Shown: piece after piece, positions 1 through 8,097 of the stretch
Layout of the letters: every line of letters starts with the position of its first letter
How positions within the stretch are numbered: the stretch's first letter is position 1
NCBI RefSeq assembly: GCF_035916875.1
Contig: NZ_JAXUHN010000088.1
Location: 1 to 64,000, forward strand
From: Methylomicrobium sp035916875
Lineage (GTDB): Bacteria; Pseudomonadota; Gammaproteobacteria; Methylococcales; Methylomonadaceae
Direction of reading: 5' to 3'
DNA: 64,000 nucleotides
Position numbers and translations under genes: made by a program
The notes under the pieces: generated by a model
Told to the model about the DNA's origin: nothing
The model's input: the letters and a program-made list of their open reading frames with translations, nothing else
Databases searched by the model: none

Positions 1-46
1 TTCTCCTCTATCGTGTGCTTGGCGGTTCACGGTAGTCAGTTTCCTG

Positions 47-97
47 ATGGACTCCTCTTATTGTCAAACTTTTGCTGTCTCCCCGGCAGAGCCGGGG
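47..97. repeat. IS110-like end motif and GC hairpin
   Basis: Positions 47-59 read ATGGACTCCTCTT, the same 13 bases found at 5825-5837 just upstream of the decayed IS110 transposase. Positions 81-97 form a perfect 7-bp hairpin (CCCCGGC, loop AGA, GCCGGGG). I infer that the first 100 bases may be the edge of another IS110-type copy lying mostly outside the window. There is no T-run, so this is not a classical terminator. Confidence 0.3.
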
Positions 98-185
98 GAT
101 TTCCCATTATTGGTTAAGACGACGCGATTCGTCCCTGGAAGAATAGATGGGGCTCCGCGGAAATGCAACAAACAAGCCATTGTCA

Positions 186-1364
186 TTATTGAGAAAAAAG
201 CTCTCTTGCAGGTTTCGGAAAAGCGAAATAATTGCCTTGCGCCAACGCAGCGCCGCTGCGTTTCAGGATTTCGGCCTGATCGGCGTTCTCGACGCCCTCG
301 CCCAAGGTCAGGCCGCCCAATGTTGCGACGGCTTCAATGGTCCGCCGCATCTCGCGCTCGACCTCGGTGCTGCGGTCTATCCTGCTGATCACCGTGATGC
401 ATAGCTTCACCATTTCGGGCCGCATCGTTTCGACCGTAGTCAAATCGAAGAAACCGCAACCGGTATCGTCGAGCGACAAGCGCAAACCGCCAGAAGATAA
501 AGCCGTCACCGCGGCGCGCAGTGCAGCCAACGAAGCGACCGGCACATGCTCGGTCAATTCGAACACCACGCGCGGCAGCAAGGGCTCGACGTCCGCACTG
601 CGGATAAATTGACCGAACTTGCGCGACATGAATAAGGCAGGCCCCAGATTGACCGCAATCCATAGCGGTTCCGGAATCACTTTCAACCAGGCGATCGCCC
701 GCCGCAGACAGGCCAACTCCAGCGCTTCGGTCAATCCGTAATAACGGGCGGCGCCGAACAGATCGTCCGCCAAATGCGCCAGCGAATCGACAGGGCCACG
801 CGTCAGCGCTTCGTAGCCGACGATGTTGCCCTTCTGCAGTTCGACAATCGGCTGGAAATAGCTGAGCAGCTTGCCGCCATCGATCAGTTGCGTTAGGCCC
901 TCCTCCGAAATGGCGGCCGACAGCTGGCTGGTGCCGATCTCCATGCGCAATGCCCGCTCCACCGCGCGATTGACCGCTTCAAAATCCGTACTCTCCGTTT
1001 CGGCAATGATCAAATCGAAGCCCCGACGACTTCCGGTGGCCTGGCCGAAGCAGGCGATCAGCAAGTCGCGCATCATCACCGCACCGGTTTCCTTTAATAC
1101 CGGCAATTGCTCCTGCATGTCCGTTCGCATCGACGCTTTTTTTACCCCAAAAACGCGCTGCCAGCGGCCGAACACCGGCAAAATGACCTCGCCATCAACT
1201 TGATAACGGCTCAGCAGCGGCCCGCAAAACTGCTCGATGCCGCGCGTAATATCCGCATGCGCGACCTGCACGACCGCCGAACCGAATACCGCGCGTATGT
1301 GCTCGGGATCTTTCAATTGCACGGCGAAAACATAATAGTGGGAGTGCTTCATCGAGCGCACCAT
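186..1364 (-). CDS. EAL-domain protein (putative c-di-GMP phosphodiesterase)
   Basis: The 392-residue product has a C-terminal EAL domain from about residue 160 to 390. The signature EALTR lies at 185-189. The metal and substrate residues expected of active EAL enzymes are visible: N239, E272, the DD pair at 299-300, K320, E356 in EGVE, and Q376. Loop 6 is DDTGCG rather than the usual DDFGTG. The N-terminal 150 residues look like a degenerate GGDEF-like fold without a GGDEF motif. It probably hydrolyses c-di-GMP in the cytoplasm. No membrane segment or receiver domain is present. A second in-frame ATG at 1352 is an alternative start. The gene is monocistronic and divergent from the ferritin-like gene. 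Confidence 0.8.
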   Translation of the reverse strand: MVRSMKHSHYYVFAVQLKDPEHIRAVFGSAVVQVAHADITRGIEQFCGPLLSRYQVDGEVILPVFGRWQRVFGVKKASMRTDMQEQLPVLKETGAVMMRDLLIACFGQATGSRRGFDLIIAETESTDFEAVNRAVERALRMEIGTSQLSAAISEEGLTQLIDGGKLLSYFQPIVELQKGNIVGYEALTRGPVDSLAHLADDLFGAARYYGLTEALELACLRRAIAWLKVIPEPLWIAVNLGPALFMSRKFGQFIRSADVEPLLPRVVFELTEHVPVASLAALRAAVTALSSGGLRLSLDDTGCGFFDLTTVETMRPEMVKLCITVISRIDRSTEVEREMRRTIEAVATLGGLTLGEGVENADQAEILKRSGAALAQGNYFAFPKPARELFSQ

Positions 1365-1500
1365 CGCAAGAAACTTCGAGAGTTATAATCGTGTCCGCCG
1401 CACAAGTCAACGCCGGATACTCCGACACCGGATCGGAGTCGCAAAATTCGGCTAAACCCGATATAGTAAGGCTTTATTCATTTTGCCTCGGGAGGCTGCC

Positions 1501-1944
1501 ATGGCTCACAACGGATTCGATAAAGACGAAGTCATCACCGTGCTGAACAAGATTCTGGAAACCGAATTGGCCGGCGTGGTGCGTTATACCCATTATGCGT
1601 TGATGGTGGTCGGCTACGGGCGCATACCGATCGTCGGCTGGATGCGAGCACAGGCCACCGAATCGCTGCAACACGCGAACGAAGCGGGCGAACTGATTAC
1701 GCTGCTGGACGCGCATCCGTCGCTCGGCATCGGCCCACTGCTCGAAACGCACCGGCACGACATCGGCGACATCCTGCGCGAATCACTCGATCATGAAATG
1801 CTCGCGCTGTCGGCCTATAACACCCTGCTCGACCTGGTCAGCGGCCATCACGTGCTGCTGGAAGAATATGCGCGTCGTATGATCGCACAGGAGGAAATGC
1901 ATCTGGGCGAAGTGCGGAAAATGTTGAAGAAACCCGGCGATTGA
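1501..1944 (+). CDS. Ferritin-like / bacterioferritin-type protein
   Basis: A 147-residue, all-helical ferritin-like protein. Di-iron ligands are visible in two half-sites: an E with a YTHY segment near residues 20-30 and ESLQHANE near 49-56, then a DHEM segment near 93-100 and EEMHLGE near 129-135. This is the E...ExxH pattern of bacterioferritins and related ferroxidases. It likely oxidises and stores iron in the cytoplasm, but could be a Dps-like or rubrerythrin-like relative. The start at 1501 is set by a GGGAGG ribosome binding site at 1490-1495. The upstream TTG at 1483 would bury that site. Confidence 0.75.
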   Translation: MAHNGFDKDEVITVLNKILETELAGVVRYTHYALMVVGYGRIPIVGWMRAQATESLQHANEAGELITLLDAHPSLGIGPLLETHRHDIGDILRESLDHEMLALSAYNTLLDLVSGHHVLLEEYARRMIAQEEMHLGEVRKMLKKPGD

Positions 1945-1980
1945 AGCGCGGAATGCCGCCTTCCACACAAGGGCCGTAGG

Positions 1981-2168
1981 ATGGGTAGAGCGCCAGCGAA
2001 ACCCATCAATTTATCCAGCGAAGCATGGTTGTGTGCGGCAGGCTGCGGACTCGCCTTATTCGTCGTTTCATCGATATGTCAAATTAGGCTTGTGTTTTTC
2101 GGAGTGGGCGGGCGTGGAGACTGATGATTTGGATTACGATTGATGGGTTTCGCTGGCGCTCTACCCAT
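1981..2168. repeat. 188-bp MITE-like element with 30-bp perfect inverted ends
   Basis: The 30 bases at 1981-2010 are exactly repeated in inverted orientation at 2139-2168; both contain the palindromic-looking core GGGTAGAGCGCCAGCGAAAC. The match continues with one indel into flanking CGTAGG. The internal 128 bases hold no credible reading frame. The structure is that of a non-autonomous MITE or a REP doublet. No related transposase is visible nearby. Confidence 0.7.
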
Positions 2169-2485
2169 CTACGTGCTCGATTCGTAAGTCTTCAAACAGC
2201 GCCTAATCAACTAACGCCGTTTGATCCGCGGAATGATATATTATATAAAGCTCTGGACTTGATCTGACGGCTTCAAAAATTAGTCTCAAACAATCTGACA
2301 TTGATTGGCAGAAGTCGACCCGTTGCGGACTATCGCCCGATCTGATTCAATGGCAGCAGTCTGGTCGTTACCGGTCATTATTTCTCCATCGAATGCTTTA
2401 CTGAAAGGAAGATCACATGCAGATCAATAAATTATCGTGCCGACGATTATTTTTCGGTAGATATACGGAAACTATCTAATTCCTT
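2169..2485. other. Intergenic stretch before the cassette, no gene seen
   Basis: There is no convincing gene or RNA. A very AT-rich patch near 2234-2248 could hold a promoter. The last 80 bases directly precede a GTTAGGC core site and could be the remains of an attI or an upstream cassette, but no attC stem is recognisable there. Confidence 0.3.
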
Positions 2486-2492
2486 GTTAGGC
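2486..2492 (+). other. Integron-type core site (GTTAGGC)
   Basis: GTTAGGC matches the GTTRRRY core site at which integron cassettes are joined. It lies 17 bases upstream of the GFA-family start codon, the usual position at the 5' edge of a cassette. On its own the 7-mer is weak; it gains weight from the attC-like stem at the other end of the gene. Confidence 0.5.
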
Positions 2493-2509
2493 CACAGGAG
2501 ACTTACTTC

Positions 2510-2929
2510 ATGACAATCCCATTTTCTGGTGGATGCGCGTGTGGAAAAATTCGCTACACATGTACTGCCGCTCCCATTGCCATGCTGAACTGCCATTGTC
2601 AGGATTGCCAAATTTCCAGCGGCGCTCCATTCGCATCCGGCATCATCGTTGCGTTGGCATCTACCCAAGTAGAAGGCGCACCAAACACCTACACAGTTAC
2701 AGCAACAAGTGGGGGCAAAACCGTTCGCTCGTTTTGTGGCACATGTGGAACACCGCTATTCACTCGCGGCGAGGCCATTCCAGATTTCATGTCCATTCGG
2801 TTCTCCACCTTAGATGATCCAACTACGTTCAAACCGATGCTTGATATCTTCGTTTCCCGTGCGCAACCTTGGACATGTGTGGATACAAACATCCCGCAAT
2901 TTGAAATGTCTCCCCCGAGTGCGGCCTAA
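2510..2929 (+). CDS. GFA-family (CENP-V/GFA) zinc-binding protein
   Basis: A 139-residue member of the glutathione-dependent formaldehyde-activating (Gfa/CENP-V) family. All expected zinc-cysteine motifs are present: CACGKIRY near residues 9-16, CHCQDC near 28-33, and FCGTCGTPLF near 75-84. The classical Gfa enzyme was proposed to speed S-hydroxymethylglutathione formation, but most family members have no proven reaction, so I give only the family. A purine-rich site (ACAGGAG) precedes the ATG. The gene is bounded by an integron core site upstream and an attC-like stem overlapping its stop codon. This compact arrangement is typical of cassettes, and GFA-family proteins are frequent cassette cargo. 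Confidence 0.8.
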   Translation: MTIPFSGGCACGKIRYTCTAAPIAMLNCHCQDCQISSGAPFASGIIVALASTQVEGAPNTYTVTATSGGKTVRSFCGTCGTPLFTRGEAIPDFMSIRFSTLDDPTTFKPMLDIFVSRAQPWTCVDTNIPQFEMSPPSAA

Positions 2930-2985
2930 CAATTCATTCAAGCTGACTCCGCTTCGCGGCGCGGCTTAATTTAGGTATTAACGGT
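2924..2985 (+). repeat. attC-like recombination site (59-be)
   Basis: The site opens with GCCTAAC (2924-2930, R'' consensus RYYYAAC) followed by AATTCATTCAAGC. It then has a GC-rich near-palindrome around 2941-2966 (AAGCTGACTCCGC, TTCG, CGGCGCGGCTT) and a TTAATTTAGG arm. This is the layout of the common attC type. The final core site should read GTTRRRY but reads ATTAACG near 2977-2983, so the right end has decayed. It begins six bases before the end of the GFA gene. Confidence 0.65.
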
Positions 2986-3321
2986 CGATTTTAGCTTTGA
3001 CCGGTCACTCAAAAATCAAACTCGATGGGCAGGTAATGGCCGGTAGCGCTCTATCGAGCTTGAATGAGCGAGATCGACTTGTTGCTGCTAAATATGACTT
3101 AATTTGCAATGACAAAAATGGCAAATAAGCTGTCTTCAGAATATAGGTGCGATTAGCTTTCGTAATCGCACATTTCCAAGCTAACATCTCTCCGATTACG
3201 CTATCGCAAGTTGGAGTTATGCGGGCTGCGCTACAAGTTTGCCACCTGTGATCCGTGGCGTTATAAGATTGTGTAAAAAAGAAAACGGTAAGCTGAACAG
3301 AATACTAGGAGCCAGAGAATT
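2986..3321. other. Possible ORF-poor or decayed second cassette
   Basis: No recognised gene. A 43-codon frame with a TTG start runs 2997-3128 on the plus strand and resembles nothing I know. Near the end, AGCTAAC (3179-3185) and GTTATGC (3216-3222) have the order and spacing of the outer core sites of a short, degenerate attC, though the inner arms pair poorly. GTTATGC is a frequent right-hand core site. If real, a second cassette spans about 2980-3216 and the next gene is cassette three. Confidence 0.35.
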
Positions 3322-3699
3322 GTGGAAGAAGTGGAATTTAGAATCATGTTCAGGAAACCAGAGTATCCTGTACTTATTGTATCACCCGAAAAATTGTATT
3401 CGGCAATTAACCTTAGGCAATTGGCCGAGATTTGCGTATCCTTAAGCTTGGCAGGGAGTGAAATCAAACTGCGTGTTATTGATTCGACTGGAAGTGAATT
3501 CTGGTATTTACCGAGAGAATATATTTTATCCCCTGGATTCGTTACTAAAAAATGGTCAAAGAAAAAGGTAATTGAAACTTTCAACAATAGCGTAAACGCC
3601 AGAGAATCAAATCAAGAATACTCTATGAGGTCATTATCAAGTAAGAAATTGGAAAAAATAATCTTGGATATATGCGGGATTCTAAATTATGAAACATAA
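3322..3699 (+). CDS. Hypothetical protein, AT-rich, possible cassette gene
   Basis: A 125-residue cytoplasmic protein that I do not recognise. It starts at GTG with an AGGAG ribosome binding site at 3307-3311, about 10 bases upstream. The N-terminal two thirds looks like alternating strand and helix (VLIVSPEKLY, IKLRVIDSTG). The last third is a Lys/Glu-rich helix. Codon use is clearly more AT-rich than in the housekeeping genes, pointing to horizontal origin. It follows a possible integron core site (GTTATGC at 3216-3222), so it could be cassette cargo. No attC was found after its stop. Confidence 0.55.
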   Translation: MEEVEFRIMFRKPEYPVLIVSPEKLYSAINLRQLAEICVSLSLAGSEIKLRVIDSTGSEFWYLPREYILSPGFVTKKWSKKKVIETFNNSVNARESNQEYSMRSLSSKKLEKIILDICGILNYET

Positions 3700-3850
3700 A
3701 AATAGGGGGTTTTAAAGTTATAACTTGGGGCTCCAGACGACCGCTTTGTGCTAAACGACTGCTGCGGTTTTACTTTAGCCATACGCTAAAATCTTTGAAC
3801 GTCGCAAAGTGGCCGGCTTGAGCCGATCAAATTTAATGAGCCTAACCATA

Positions 3851-4696
3851 TTAAACATCGACATCCATCGCGGCTTTCCAGGCCTGCCGCATTGAAGGAG
3901 ACACGGCACCGGCGAGCTCGCTGAAATTCGCTGCATCTTCGGTCAATATACGAGCCGGAATCAGGTCGAGGCCGGCCTTGCGCGCGGCCAGCGTTTGTTG
4001 ATGGCCGTCGGCGATATAGATCAGGCCGTCATGCACAAATACCGAGATCGGCTCGGCGAAATCGAAACCGCTATTCCCACCCACATCAATCTCCAGGTCT
4101 TGCGTGGGCAACAACCGCCGAGGGTCCAACCAAAGCTCCGGAAACTCCCCACCCTGGTTCCGCTTTTCAAAACATTCATAGATCTTACGGGCGATCGCTT
4201 CGGGCGCGGTATAAGAGGTGTCGACGATCAGGTCGTAATTGTCGTAGCGCCTAAAATGCACGTCGTACAATTTGTAAAAACGTTGGTCCTCGGAACTCTG
4301 ACGTTTCAGATTGTTTTGCAGCGTCGCTTCCAGCGACGGATTGTGCTCGTCGCTGCGCCCGGCGTTAAACACGCGTTCCGCGCCGATCAGCGCATCGACC
4401 GACAGATACACCTTGAACGCGGCGTGAATGAAATGCCAGGCCAACCGCGAATCGATGATTAGATCATCCTTGGTTTTGCCGATTTCGATCACGTAATTGT
4501 CGATCTCGTCATCGACGCTGCGGTCGGTTTCGGAAATCTTGTTCAATTCGAGCGTCGTCAGCCCGCGCCGCTCGGCGATCGCGCGCTGAATCTTGCCGGT
4601 GCCGATGATGTCATAGGCGGTCAGTTTTTGCAGTTCCGCCGCGACCGAAGACTTGCCGCTGCCGATGTCACCGGACAGGGTGATGATGTGTTTCAT
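3851..4696 (-). CDS. P-loop (CMP kinase-like) kinase fused to ParB-like domain
   Basis: 281 residues in two parts. Residues 1-180 resemble cytidylate kinase-2 or adenylylsulfate-kinase-like P-loop kinases. The Walker A is GDIGSGKS (9-16), followed by a DIIGTGKIQR acceptor-type segment, an IIDSRLAWHF strand, and an arginine-rich lid with NNLKRQSSEDQRFY. Residues 185-270 match the ParB/sulfiredoxin-like fold: LDPRRLLPTQ, then EPISVFVHDG, IYIADGHQQT and LAARKAGLDLIPARIL. In ParB-like serine kinases and ParB CTPases the equivalent loop (GxHR or GERR type) binds nucleotide or phosphate; here it reads DGHQQT. The fusion suggests phosphotransfer onto a small molecule or protein, but the substrate is unknown. 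It stands alone downstream of hemJ on the same strand. Confidence 0.7.
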   Translation of the reverse strand: MKHIITLSGDIGSGKSSVAAELQKLTAYDIIGTGKIQRAIAERRGLTTLELNKISETDRSVDDEIDNYVIEIGKTKDDLIIDSRLAWHFIHAAFKVYLSVDALIGAERVFNAGRSDEHNPSLEATLQNNLKRQSSEDQRFYKLYDVHFRRYDNYDLIVDTSYTAPEAIARKIYECFEKRNQGGEFPELWLDPRRLLPTQDLEIDVGGNSGFDFAEPISVFVHDGLIYIADGHQQTLAARKAGLDLIPARILTEDAANFSELAGAVSPSMRQAWKAAMDVDV

Positions 4697-4714
4697 GAAT
4701 TAAAAACATAGCTA

Positions 4715-5140
4715 TTAAAAAGGTTTGACCACGGCCAGAATCACGATGCCGAACAGGAACAACACCGGCACTTCATTCATCCAGCGAAAATACACATGGT
4801 TATGGCGGTTACGATCATGCTTGAAGTCCAACAGCCACTTGCCGCATAGGCCATGATAGCCGACCAACAACGCCAGCAAGCCCAATTTAGCATGCAGCCA
4901 GCCGCTGCTCCGGTACATGTCCCAGGCGTAATCGGCCAGCATCCAAACGCCGAAAACCAGCGTCAACAGCATGCCTGGCGTCATGATGCCGTAATACAGC
5001 TTGCGTTCCATGATCTTGAAGCGTTCGCGGCTGACGCTGTCCGAACTCAGAGCGTGATAGACGAACAGGCGCGGCAGATAGAACAGCCCGGCGAACCAGG
5101 TGACCATGAATATCAAATGAAACGCTTTTAACCAGAGCAT
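4715..5140 (-). CDS. hemJ: HemJ-type protoporphyrinogen IX oxidase
   Basis: A 141-residue inner-membrane protein with four predicted membrane helices, the usual HemJ size. The family hallmark at the N-terminus is present (LWLKAFHLIFMVTWFAG) with the conserved histidine in helix 1, as are RLFVYH and the conserved RxM-type segment before helix 2. HemJ oxidises protoporphyrinogen IX to protoporphyrin IX in haem synthesis, in organisms lacking HemG/HemY. It starts three bases after the tlpA-like gene stops, so the two are probably one transcript. Confidence 0.85.
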   Translation of the reverse strand: MLWLKAFHLIFMVTWFAGLFYLPRLFVYHALSSDSVSRERFKIMERKLYYGIMTPGMLLTLVFGVWMLADYAWDMYRSSGWLHAKLGLLALLVGYHGLCGKWLLDFKHDRNRHNHVYFRWMNEVPVLFLFGIVILAVVKPF

Positions 5141-5143
5141 CGC

Positions 5144-5647
5144 TCATCCTTCGTTCAACATTGCGGCAATTCGGTTTTGCCAGGATTCATAATCAAAAAC
5201 GCCTACCGATCGTTCGGCGATCTTGCCTTCGGGGGTAATCAAAAAAGTCGTGGGTGTAAATTGCACATCGCCAAACGCCAGCGCATGCGCCGAATTCAAA
5301 TCCAAAGCGACATCATAAGGCAATTGCCTGTCCTGTGTCATTGCAACCACATGATTGGGCGGATCGTAAGCCATCGCCACCGCGATCATTTCGAGGCCAT
5401 GATCATGAAATTGCCGATACAAACCAACCAGATGCGGAATTTCAAGCATGCACGACGGGCAATCGGTCGCCCAAAAGGTCACGATCGCCGGCTTGCCGCG
5501 CCACTCCCGCAATACGATTTTCTTGTTGGTAATCGTGGTAAACGTGACCTCCGGCGCCGCTCCGCTCATGCCGGGCACGGCCAGCCACGCGAGCCAGACG
5601 GCTAAAGCGAACACCGGAAGCGCAAAGATAAATTTAGCCCAGAACAA
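5144..5647 (-). CDS. TlpA/ResA-like periplasmic thioredoxin
   Basis: 167 residues with an N-terminal signal anchor (FIFALPVFALAVWLAWLAV) followed by a thioredoxin fold. The redox motif is CPSC in WATDCPSCMLE near residues 60-70, and the cis-proline loop is TPTTF near 132-136. TlpA/ResA-type proteins reduce periplasmic disulfides, often on apocytochrome c or copper-site proteins. Its place immediately upstream of hemJ fits a role in haem-protein or respiratory maturation, but the partner is not identifiable here. Confidence 0.8.
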   Translation of the reverse strand: MFWAKFIFALPVFALAVWLAWLAVPGMSGAAPEVTFTTITNKKIVLREWRGKPAIVTFWATDCPSCMLEIPHLVGLYRQFHDHGLEMIAVAMAYDPPNHVVAMTQDRQLPYDVALDLNSAHALAFGDVQFTPTTFLITPEGKIAERSVGVFDYESWQNRIAAMLNEG

Positions 5648-5824
5648 TCACCCCCCTTCATCGCCAGGCCGTTATCGCAGACGGCAGGCAAACGTTACTA
5701 AATGATCGGATTATACCAAATCGGCTCGAAACAGGATTGAACAAAAACACATGAAATCGGGCCGAATTTTGTTCGTTTCCAAGATCTCCTTATCACTCTC
5801 ATTACTGCCTTTTAGGATGATCAT

Positions 5825-5887
5825 ATGGACTCCTCTTCACCGACTTCATAATGCACCAACCATAATTTACTGAGCAAAGAGGAGTCC
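5825..5887. repeat. Inverted repeat upstream of IS110 transposase
   Basis: GGACTCCTCTT (5827-5837) is exactly inverted at 5877-5887 (AAGAGGAGTCC), four bases before the transposase start. The left copy extends to a 13-mer also found at 47-59. In IS110-group elements the non-coding 5' region carries the element end and a guide (bridge) RNA gene, so this stem may be a remnant of that region. Confidence 0.45.
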
Positions 5888-5890
5888 GGC

Positions 5891-6792
5891 ATGAATCATA
5901 ACGTAGCTAATTTGGACATCGCCAAGAACATTTTTTCATCTGTACATGTCGAGCGCGGAGGGAAAGTCCGTCAAACGGAAGCCGAAAAGAGCGGAGTTAT
6001 TGGCTTTTTTGCCAATTATCCAGCCAATACAATTGGTATTGAGGCGTGTGGCGGCGCACACCATTGGGCCAGATAATTGATGAAACCGGGCCATTGCGTG
6101 GTGTTATCGAATGCGCGCCATGTCAAAAGTACCATGGTCGGTAATAAGAATGACTTTAACGGTGAGCAAGCGCCCCATGATGCGGTCACGCGCCCGAACA
6201 AACGCGAGGGGCGATCAAGACGGTCGAGAAACAAGACAAGCAACTGACTTATCGCATCCGCCAGAAATTGGACGATAAACGCACCGACCTCGTCAATCAA
6301 ATCAAAAGAGGCCTTACCATCAAGCAAGGTATCAACCAGGTGAGAAAAGAATTACCCTGCATTTTGGAGGATGCAGAAAATGGTTTATGGAGTTGGGCCG
6401 TGAATTGTTTGCAGGGCAATACGAAAAGCTCACCCCTCTGGATAGCGAGATCGAAAGGCAAGGATCGCCGGATTAACCGCCTCTACGTCGAAAACGAACA
6501 CAGACGGCATTTTCTCGATGTGCCGGGGATCGGGCCGCCGACGGCCACCATTGTGGCGGCGAATATCGGTGACGGCAAGGGTTACAGGCGGAGCCGGGAA
6601 TGCGGCCGGCTCAAGCAGCATAACAGCGGTAATAAAGCCGTTTATTCAGGCATCGGCAAGCGCGGTAACCGCTATATCCGGACCTTGCGGATTTCAGGAG
6701 CGCCAGCAATTTTCGCGAAAGCCGAAATAGGGGCCGTCCGATTTCAGCAGCGAAAATTAACTGGCGGCCGCCTTTGGCAGCCCGCGTTTTGA
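5891..6792 (+). pseudogene. IS110-family transposase, frameshifted and interrupted
   Basis: Pieces of one DEDD transposase lie in several frames. The first frame (5891-6076) has the N-terminal LDIAKN and ACGGAHHWAR motifs and then hits a stop. A second piece around 6120-6200 has GNKNDF and AVTRPNKR. A shift near 6210 leads to IKTVEKQD, and the last frame (6268-6792) carries KRTDLVNQI, the Transposase_20 core VPGIGPPTAT and SGIGKRGNRYIRTL. At least three disruptions separate parts that are continuous in intact relatives. No intact copy is in the window. Confidence 0.85.
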
Positions 6793-6903
6793 GGCGGCAA
6801 AAATGGCTAGCGTTTTTTTTCAAGCGCCAGAAGGCTTTCCGCCAGAAAAAAACGCCTAGAAAGGGCAAAAGCCGAAGAGGAACGGGCAAACTTCCACAGC
6901 CTG

Positions 6904-8097
6904 TTACAGAGGTTTACGTCCAGTCCCCGTTATCTTAATGGCATATTGGTCATCGCTATATGGGAAGGCAGAGATGAACTCTCTCGTAGTATCTTCGAGG
7001 CTTGTTGTCGAATTACCGTCCGTCCCCTGTTTGCTCACTTCCACCTTTTTATCCGGCTTAGTCAACTTAACGCTCCCTGCACCGCAAACCGAATCACTAC
7101 CATCCCCCAGCAATGGCGAAGAGACAGCGATAAAATAATTTCTCGCACCGGGACCGACGCCAATGTTAACCGAATTTTTAGAAGAGGAAGACGTACTTGA
7201 GATGTCTCCACTAGAACCAAAGCAAGGATCAATAACCCCGACTAAAGCACCATCGTATATTCCTTCACGATATAAAAGATACATGTGATTTGCTTGCCCA
7301 ACAACAAGCGGGTAAGAATTCCCGTTCACATCTTTAGTGCTGCCGTCATTAATCCATTTTTGTAACGGAATCGTTGACGACTCCATATCCTTAGTTAGTT
7401 TTTGGCTGTCAAAAATATAGACAACCCAATTTTTTTTATTGTAACAAACACTACCCACCGGGCATAACTCAATACTAATGATTTCATTCCCTGCACTGGA
7501 TAAGGAAAACCAATCTTTGTCAAGAGAAGAATAAAGAGATCCTTCTATGTTTCTTCCTGAGTTTACCTGAGTAGCATTTGATGAAACATCGTTGAATTCA
7601 ATATCGACATTGTCATAATTATCACTGGAAGGATTAATATCTAATATGGTATTACCGAGTTCATCGAGAGGATCGCCGATGATATTGATTATCAACTTAG
7701 CTTTGGATGCCATGCCTTGTTGATTTATGTAACGATAATAAAAACTATCTTTAAGGATGTCCCCTGCTTTCAAGGCTGAAATTTCAGGCGCATTATCAAA
7801 TAAATTATATTTAAAGTCTCCCTTAGCAGTTAATAGCAAGTAACCATATTTGCTTGAAGGGCTGCTAACCAACTCCACAAAACTACCATTAAAATCATTT
7901 TCAGTAACATTTCCATCTAGGACTGTATTTCCGGGAACTTGATTATTAGCAACGATATACACATTATCATTGAAAGCCTTAGGTCTTGGAACAGCGGGAA
8001 CCGTATTGGAATTAGGTTTTGCTCCAAAACCAAAAGCATAACTTTTGCTGACAAATACCAAAGGCAGTATCAAGAATAATAACTGGATTTTTTTCAT
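6904..8097 (-). CDS. Secreted protein with cadherin/VCBS-like N-terminal domain
   Basis: 397 residues from the chosen start. The start at 8097 gives a clean signal peptide (MKKIQLLFLILPLVFVSKSYA) with an AGGAAG ribosome site. A longer frame to 8142 would put 15 residues before the signal. After the signal comes a domain of about 100 residues resembling bacterial cadherin/VCBS repeats: NVTENDF, a KGDFKYN strand, DSFYYRYINQQG. The rest is Ser/Asn/Gly-rich with two possible disulfide pairs (CPVGSVC and later cysteines). AT-rich codon use and lack of neighbours on its strand suggest recent acquisition. It could be an exported adhesin-like or surface protein; no enzyme motif was seen. Confidence 0.65.
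   Translation of the reverse strand: MKKIQLLFLILPLVFVSKSYAFGFGAKPNSNTVPAVPRPKAFNDNVYIVANNQVPGNTVLDGNVTENDFNGSFVELVSSPSSKYGYLLLTAKGDFKYNLFDNAPEISALKAGDILKDSFYYRYINQQGMASKAKLIINIIGDPLDELGNTILDINPSSDNYDNVDIEFNDVSSNATQVNSGRNIEGSLYSSLDKDWFSLSSAGNEIISIELCPVGSVCYNKKNWVVYIFDSQKLTKDMESSTIPLQKWINDGSTKDVNGNSYPLVVGQANHMYLLYREGIYDGALVGVIDPCFGSSGDISSTSSSSKNSVNIGVGPGARNYFIAVSSPLLGDGSDSVCGAGSVKLTKPDKKVEVSKQGTDGNSTTSLEDTTREFISAFPYSDDQYAIKITGTGRKPL

Larger units (their letters stand above)
5825..6903 (+). mobile_element. Degenerate IS110-family insertion sequence
   Basis: The remnant spans the inverted repeat near 5827, the broken transposase frames and a short non-coding tail before the secreted-protein gene ending at 6904. 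The limits are approximate because IS110 elements lack terminal inverted repeats. Multiple frameshifts mean it cannot move by itself. Confidence 0.7.
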
